Positions 5,972-8,344 of a stretch of 8,344 nt of DNA are shown here, piece after piece; positions within the stretch are counted from its first letter, which is position 1, and every line of letters starts with the position of its first letter. Position numbers and translations under genes: made by a program. The notes below the pieces were generated by a model. That model saw only the letters and a program-made list of their open reading frames with translations. It did no database searches and was not told the DNA's origin. Source of the DNA: CANHVK01 sp044232905 (lineage in GTDB: Bacteria; Bacteroidota; Bacteroidia; Flavobacteriales_D; Crocinitomicaceae); contig JBIIKZ010000087.1 of assembly GCA_044232905.1 (NCBI GenBank), positions 1 to 8,344 of the forward strand. The letters are read 5' to 3'.

Positions 5972-6050
5972 GAAACCTTGCCAATATAGCCACGACCAAA
6001 CGGCATCTATCAACAAGGTTTCAATAAAAAAAATCTTAGTAATTGGTCGT
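5972..6050 (-). promoter_or_regulatory. Structured leader RNA with interleaved pairings
   Basis: In the transcript, GAAACCUUG (6022-6014) pairs perfectly with CAAGGUUUC (5980-5972), and ACGACCAA (6050-6043) pairs perfectly with UUGGUCGU (5999-5992). The order is A1-B1-A2-B2, so the two helices are either an H-type pseudoknot or two alternative folds. A run of eight U (6033-6026) separates A1 from B1. The structure ends 19 bases before the preferred ATG of the primase-helicase and encloses the alternative ATG at 6006, so it could control which start is used or how often. It matches no riboswitch class I recognise. The complementarity is directly seen; regulation is inferred. The 9-bp arms could instead be a protein-binding DNA site. 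Confidence 0.5.
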
Positions 6051-6066
6051 TACTTTATGTGAATTA

Positions 6067-6099
6067 CAAATATAATAATTATTTCTAAACTAAGGCAAA
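6067..6099 (-). promoter_or_regulatory. Bacteroidetes-type promoter for the primase-helicase
   Basis: On the minus strand TTTG (6096-6099) is followed after 21 bases by TATATTTG (6067-6074), matching the Bacteroidetes consensus TTTG-N(17-23)-TAnnTTTG. It lies at the end of the 95-aa gene and before a gene-free leader. Transcription would start near 6061-6064, giving a leader of about 110 bases that contains the whole paired structure. Confidence 0.66.
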
Positions 6100-6377
6100 A
6101 ATATTTTCATTTCTGCAGCAACTTTGTCAAACTCGTTGACACAATCAACATAATTTTGACTTTGCTCTGTCATTGTTGCTGTCAAGTCGTAAAGTTCAAT
6201 ACCTTCTCGTTCTCCAAAACGCCTTACATAGTCTATAAAATCGTTCCATTGTTTCTTTTTTTTGAACTTAAACTTGTTGCCCTCGCCAGTGATATTATCG
6301 AGCGTATGCAGTGCGCTTTGAAGTTGCATTGATGCCATAACAATGTGCGCTAAATCGTCTTTTTGTGTTGTTGTCAT
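6090..6377 (-). CDS. Unknown helical protein (95 aa)
   Basis: A 95-aa protein with an ATG overlapping the upstream stop as ATGA. It looks mostly helical: a first helix (residues about 4-28), a Lys-rich loop (KFKFKKKKQW, about 35-44), then two further helices ending EFDKVAAEMKIFLP. No membrane segment or catalytic motif is visible. It is the last gene of the seven-gene cluster, and its final codons overlap the -33 element of the next promoter. Family not recognised; the compact three-helix pattern with a basic loop could bind nucleic acid or a protein partner, but this is only a guess. Confidence 0.68.
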   Translation of the reverse strand: MTTTQKDDLAHIVMASMQLQSALHTLDNITGEGNKFKFKKKKQWNDFIDYVRRFGEREGIELYDLTATMTEQSQNYVDCVNEFDKVAAEMKIFLP

Positions 6378-6556
6378 TTTATCAAAGTGTAAAGTCTGTT
6401 AATATGCTTTTCATTTTTTTTGTGATCGTGAATAGTATTATTTCCTTCATCTGAAATAATTGTGTACCAACATTTATCATTATCTATTGATATGATTTCA
6501 ATGATTTGATTTCTCGTTGTGTTGCTCCAACGTTGACCTACTTTTACTTTTTCCAT
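6374..6556 (-). CDS. Small unknown protein, SH3-like N-terminus (60 aa)
   Basis: A 60-aa protein starting MEKVKVGQRWSNTTRNQIIEI. The VGQRW opening followed by alternating hydrophobic strands (IIEIISID, CWYTIISD) resembles small SH3-like barrel proteins, in which a valine-glycine-x-x-tryptophan turn begins the barrel; this is a pattern guess without a search. The second half is rich in Asn, His and Lys. It ends in an ATGA overlap with the 95-aa gene and begins 11 bases after the 75-aa gene. No function can be given. Confidence 0.62.
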   Translation of the reverse strand: MEKVKVGQRWSNTTRNQIIEIISIDNDKCWYTIISDEGNNTIHDHKKNEKHINRLYTLIK

Positions 6557-6567
6557 AATTTTACTTT

Positions 6568-6795
6568 TTAAAAATTTAATTTACTTTGAATTATTATACA
6601 TTTTAAACCGTTTACTTCCTGAAACCTTACAAAGTTACTAATCGGAAATTCTTGTTTCACCTCTTTATTTACGGCAAAGGAGAAATTTTCGTTTGAATAA
6701 CTTGTAACTCCTGACCTTACTAAGTCTTCAATTTTCTGCCTATGCCTAATCCTTTCAGGTGTATTTTGATATTCTATTTCAATATTGATTTTCAT
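6568..6795 (-). CDS. Small unknown protein (75 aa)
   Basis: A 75-aa protein with an ATG at 6793-6795, one base after the stop of the preceding gene. It starts with an alternating strand (MKINIEIEY), then a charged helix (ERIRHRQKIEDLVRSG), then three likely strands (FSFAVNKE, ISNFVRFQE, KCIIIQSKLNF). This beta-alpha-beta pattern suggests a compact soluble domain. It has no Cys clusters, membrane segment or known motif. It is part of the seven-gene cluster read from the promoter at 8016-8046. Family not recognised. Confidence 0.65.
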   Translation of the reverse strand: MKINIEIEYQNTPERIRHRQKIEDLVRSGVTSYSNENFSFAVNKEVKQEFPISNFVRFQEVNGLKCIIIQSKLNF

Positions 6796-6796
6796 C

Positions 6797-7309
6797 TTAC
6801 AAATTTTGAATTAATTGTGCTTTTTCGTCGTCTGTTAAATGCGCAAAGTTTCTATATGAACTCCCTGAGGTGGGGCTGTAACAATAAATTCCTTTTGAGA
6901 TAAATTGTAAATAACCGTACACTGGGCAAGTAGTAGGACAATCCCAAAACTTGCCAAAATCTCCTACTTTTATTTCCCTAGGTTTTTCGACTAAATAAAA
7001 ACCGTAACTTTCAGCAATTAATTTGAGTGCATCTAGTTCCATTTTAACCTCTTCTTTTGGATTTAAAAGTTCCTCTAGTTGGTCTAAATTTATTTCTGTT
7101 TCTGAAGTCCATACAAAGCTAAAAGTATTCCATTCATTTGAAGTGTCAAATCTTAAGTACTTATACTTTTCATCAAAATTAATACATCCTATATTTTCCC
7201 CAGCATTTTCCAAAATGGAATCAGCTCTTTTTCTTTTTTCTGCGCTATCAATTACAACGTAAATGTTTTCTTTTTTCATGCTTTCTTTTTTAGTTTTATA
7301 GCTTACCAT
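6797..7309 (-). CDS. Unknown two-part protein (170 aa)
   Basis: The largest gene of the small-gene cluster. Residues about 11-85 form a strand-helix-strand region (NIYVVIDSAEKRKRADSIL) ending in an acidic helix (LDQLEELLNPKEE). Residues about 93-110 are a helix (LDALKLIAESYGF); 116-170 hold a small domain with KVGDFGKFWDCPTTCPVYGY, two close cysteines, and a final helix (LTDDEKAQLIQNL). The C-terminal part is typical of small beta-rich phage domains but matches nothing I can name. The ATG at 7309 overlaps the previous stop by 7 bases. A second ATG at 7279, after a purine-rich stretch, would shorten it to 160 aa and sits directly before the folded part; it may be the true start. Confidence 0.7.
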   Translation of the reverse strand: MVSYKTKKESMKKENIYVVIDSAEKRKRADSILENAGENIGCINFDEKYKYLRFDTSNEWNTFSFVWTSETEINLDQLEELLNPKEEVKMELDALKLIAESYGFYLVEKPREIKVGDFGKFWDCPTTCPVYGYLQFISKGIYCYSPTSGSSYRNFAHLTDDEKAQLIQNL

Positions 7310-7479
7310 ACTGCAAGTATTGCTTTTGATATCGCTTCGCTGTCTGCAAGGCTAATCATTTGAGGTCTTTTGGCAATTTCCCAAGCCGTCTTAAGACAAA
7401 GAGAAAATGATCGTTGAAATCTAGCTGGTCCACATTTGTAAGTCAACCAAGCTCTTTGCATTATTGCTTTCTTATTCAT
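7303..7479 (-). CDS. Small unknown protein with paired Ala-Trp motif (58 aa)
   Basis: A 58-codon frame with ATG at 7477-7479 and TAA at 7303-7305, three bases after the 65-aa gene and overlapping the 170-aa gene by 7 bases. The sequence MNKKAIMQRAW ... FSLCLKTAWEIAK shows two helices each ending in Ala-Trp. This pattern is recalled from a widespread set of tiny unknown phage and mobile-element proteins found next to replication or regulatory genes; the recollection has not been checked. The C-terminal part (SLADSEAISKAILAVW) is another helix. The protein is basic overall. The tight junctions on both sides support it as real. Confidence 0.66.
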   Translation of the reverse strand: MNKKAIMQRAWLTYKCGPARFQRSFSLCLKTAWEIAKRPQMISLADSEAISKAILAVW

Positions 7480-7482
7480 AGC

Positions 7483-7680
7483 TTAATCGTTTAAATAATA
7501 ATCGTAAGTAATTCTATGAATCATTTTGAAATTCATATCAACTCGGTAACTACCATGCAACATGCGATCAAAATATTCTGATTTGTAAAATACTGTTTGG
7601 TTTTTACTAAATTCTTGTTTAGTAATTCTGCGCAAATGATTTGCTTTTGTTTTGCTGGTGATGTCTGCTTTAATTCTCAT
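7483..7680 (-). CDS. Small basic unknown protein (65 aa)
   Basis: A 65-aa, His-, Lys- and Arg-rich protein from ATG 7678-7680. The N-terminal half is basic and helical (KTKANHLRRITKQEFSK); the second half is aromatic (VFYKSEYFDRMLHGSYRVD) and ends in YDYYLND. The composition would fit nucleic-acid binding, but there is no recognisable motif. A 55-base gap with a short GC-rich hairpin separates it from the 82-aa gene, and the next gene starts three bases after its stop. Confidence 0.6.
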   Translation of the reverse strand: MRIKADITSKTKANHLRRITKQEFSKNQTVFYKSEYFDRMLHGSYRVDMNFKMIHRITYDYYLND

Positions 7681-7707
7681 AATAAATCGTTTTCGTTTTG
7701 TAAAATT

Positions 7708-7724
7708 GTGCGTTACAGTCGCAC
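7708..7724 (-). other. Short GC-rich hairpin between genes
   Basis: GTGCG (7708-7712) and CGCAC (7720-7724) form a perfect 5-bp stem around a 7-base loop, in a gap that is otherwise AT-rich. On the transcript it is followed by only a weak T stretch (AATTTTAC). It may act as a partial terminator, an RNA-stability element or a processing site that lowers expression downstream of the 82-aa gene. The stem is short, so chance is possible. Confidence 0.35.
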
Positions 7725-7735
7725 CCCTGAATTTT

Positions 7736-7984
7736 TTATTTTATTTTACTAGTTTTAGTAATCATTCTAATTACCATTTTTTCTAATTGATCAATAACTT
7801 TTACTGGAATATTCGAACCGTTTTTTGCTGTCCATTGCAAAGGTGCTGACAAACCATTTAAAATCGCTATTCTTTCTCCTTTATACATTACATCAAAAAA
7901 TCCATCGTACATTGAAGGAACTTTTTTAAAGTTAAAAGTGTTGTTATCGCTTACTAATTCTGGGTTAATCATTAAATTTTTCAT
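7736..7984 (-). CDS. Unknown protein, first gene of the small-gene cluster (82 aa)
   Basis: An 82-aa protein from ATG 7982-7984, the first gene after the promoter at 8016-8046. It begins with a polar stretch and then a likely strand-rich part (SMYDGFFDVMYKGERIAIL), followed by a helix (KVIDQLEKMVIRMI) and a basic tail. There is no membrane segment or catalytic motif. As the promoter-proximal gene, with a leader of about 28 bases, it should be the most expressed member of the cluster, which suits an early phage protein. Family not recognised. Confidence 0.66.
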   Translation of the reverse strand: MKNLMINPELVSDNNTFNFKKVPSMYDGFFDVMYKGERIAILNGLSAPLQWTAKNGSNIPVKVIDQLEKMVIRMITKTSKIK

Positions 7985-8015
7985 AATTTTTATTTTTTCG
8001 TTTGTTTCTACCCTA

Positions 8016-8046
8016 CAAATATATATATTTATTTTAATAAAACAAT
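8016..8046 (-). promoter_or_regulatory. Bacteroidetes-type promoter for the seven-gene cluster
   Basis: On the minus strand ATTG (8043-8046) is separated by exactly 19 bases from TATATTTG (8016-8023), a close match to TTTG-N19-TAnnTTTG used by the Bacteroidetes housekeeping sigma factor. It lies between a strong terminator upstream and the 82-aa gene, in the AT-rich gap 7985-8077, and would give a leader of about 28 bases. Confidence 0.7.
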
Positions 8047-8077
8047 ACTTTATTAAGAAAATAATTGAAAATAAATT

Positions 8078-8113
8078 AAAAAAACCGTTAACTAACTAGT
8101 AATTAACGGTTTT
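8078..8113 (-). terminator. Intrinsic terminator after the SSB-like gene
   Basis: A perfect 11-bp stem is formed by AAAACCGTTAA (8081-8091) and TTAACGGTTTT (8103-8113) with an 11-base loop. On the minus strand the stem is followed by a run of seven T (8084-8078, partly in the stem), the classical rho-independent layout. It begins 20 bases after the stop of the SSB-like gene and ends that transcription unit. The near-symmetric stem has an A run on one side and a T run on the other, so it could also work on the plus strand, but no plus-strand gene is present. Confidence 0.82.
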
Positions 8114-8133
8114 AAAAATGAAATTATTTTAGG

Positions 8134-8344
8134 TTAAAATGGCATATCAGTTTCAGCAACTGCATTACCGCTCGGTAAATCATTCTGAATAGCTTTTTCA
8201 GCTACTTTAATGACTCCGTCCGTCCAAATTACCCTACCATTAGCAAAGTAGGTTTTCTTTGCGCCAGATTCACGCTCCTCTTTGCTTTGATTGTAGCACA
8301 TTGAAACGTTATTATCGAATTTCGTTTCGTTGTTTACTGAAATA
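8134..8344 (-). CDS. Probable single-strand DNA-binding protein, C-terminal part
   Basis: Seventy codons of an open frame ending in TAA at 8134-8136; the 5' end lies beyond the right edge. The pattern NNVSMCYNQS ... KKTYFANGRVIW recalls two strands of an SSB OB-fold. After a short linker the protein ends AVAETDMPF, an acidic tip with terminal Pro-Phe like the DDDIPF tail through which SSBs recruit partner proteins. SSBs coat single-stranded DNA during replication and recombination, which fits the primase and helicase genes downstream. The strand after the tryptophan is shorter than in typical bacterial SSBs, so a divergent phage SSB or another OB-fold replication protein is possible. It is followed by its own terminator, which separates it from the early cluster. 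Confidence 0.55.
   Translation of the reverse strand, partial: ISVNNETKFDNNVSMCYNQSKEERESGAKKTYFANGRVIWTDGVIKVAEKAIQNDLPSGNAVAETDMPF

Noticed and set aside
7023..7262. Plus-strand open frame of 79 codons
   Set aside because: Antisense to the 170-aa gene, Ser/Phe-rich, with no promoter or neighbour support.

Overview
The window reads as the replication and early-gene block of a bacteriophage or prophage of a Bacteroidetes host, most likely in the flavobacteria. The evidence is: very AT-rich DNA; every supported gene on the minus strand, with 1-8 nt gaps or ATGA-type overlaps between most neighbours; no visible Shine-Dalgarno sites; several copies of the Bacteroidetes -7 promoter element TAnnTTTG; and a gene set of SSB-like protein, BT4734/VirE-type primase-helicase, SF2 helicase, VRR-NUC nuclease and sigma-like regulator among many small unknown proteins. 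No integrase, structural, lysis or terminase gene could be identified, so lytic phage, prophage and other mobile element cannot be separated here.

Transcription runs right to left. At the right edge is the C-terminal part of a probable single-strand DNA-binding protein (8134-8344), closed by a strong hairpin terminator (8078-8113). A good promoter (8016-8046) then starts a cluster of seven small unknown genes (7984 down to 6090), one of which (58 aa, 7303-7479) falls below common length cut-offs. A second promoter (6067-6099) precedes a structured leader with two interleaved pairings and the 693-aa primase-helicase (3871-5952). Next is a gene-free stretch of about 240 bases packed with a 10-bp repeat (ATCTGTAAAC and its reverse complement) and long A/T tracts, a good candidate for a replication origin or multi-site operator. 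The SF2 helicase (2116-3627) and VRR-NUC nuclease (1821-2165) follow with overlapping ends.

A third promoter-like element (1786-1816) sits almost directly on the start codon of a chain of six tiny overlapping genes (1782 down to 653), two of which encode single-pass membrane proteins. A fourth -7 element precedes a sigma-like transcription factor (73-570), which overlaps the start of a gene running off the left edge.

Inferred roles: the SSB-like protein, primase-helicase and helicase/nuclease replicate and process DNA. The sigma-like protein, last in transcription order, probably switches on later genes beyond the left edge. The small genes are probably accessory, host-take-over or defence-evasion genes, but none can be assigned a function from sequence alone.
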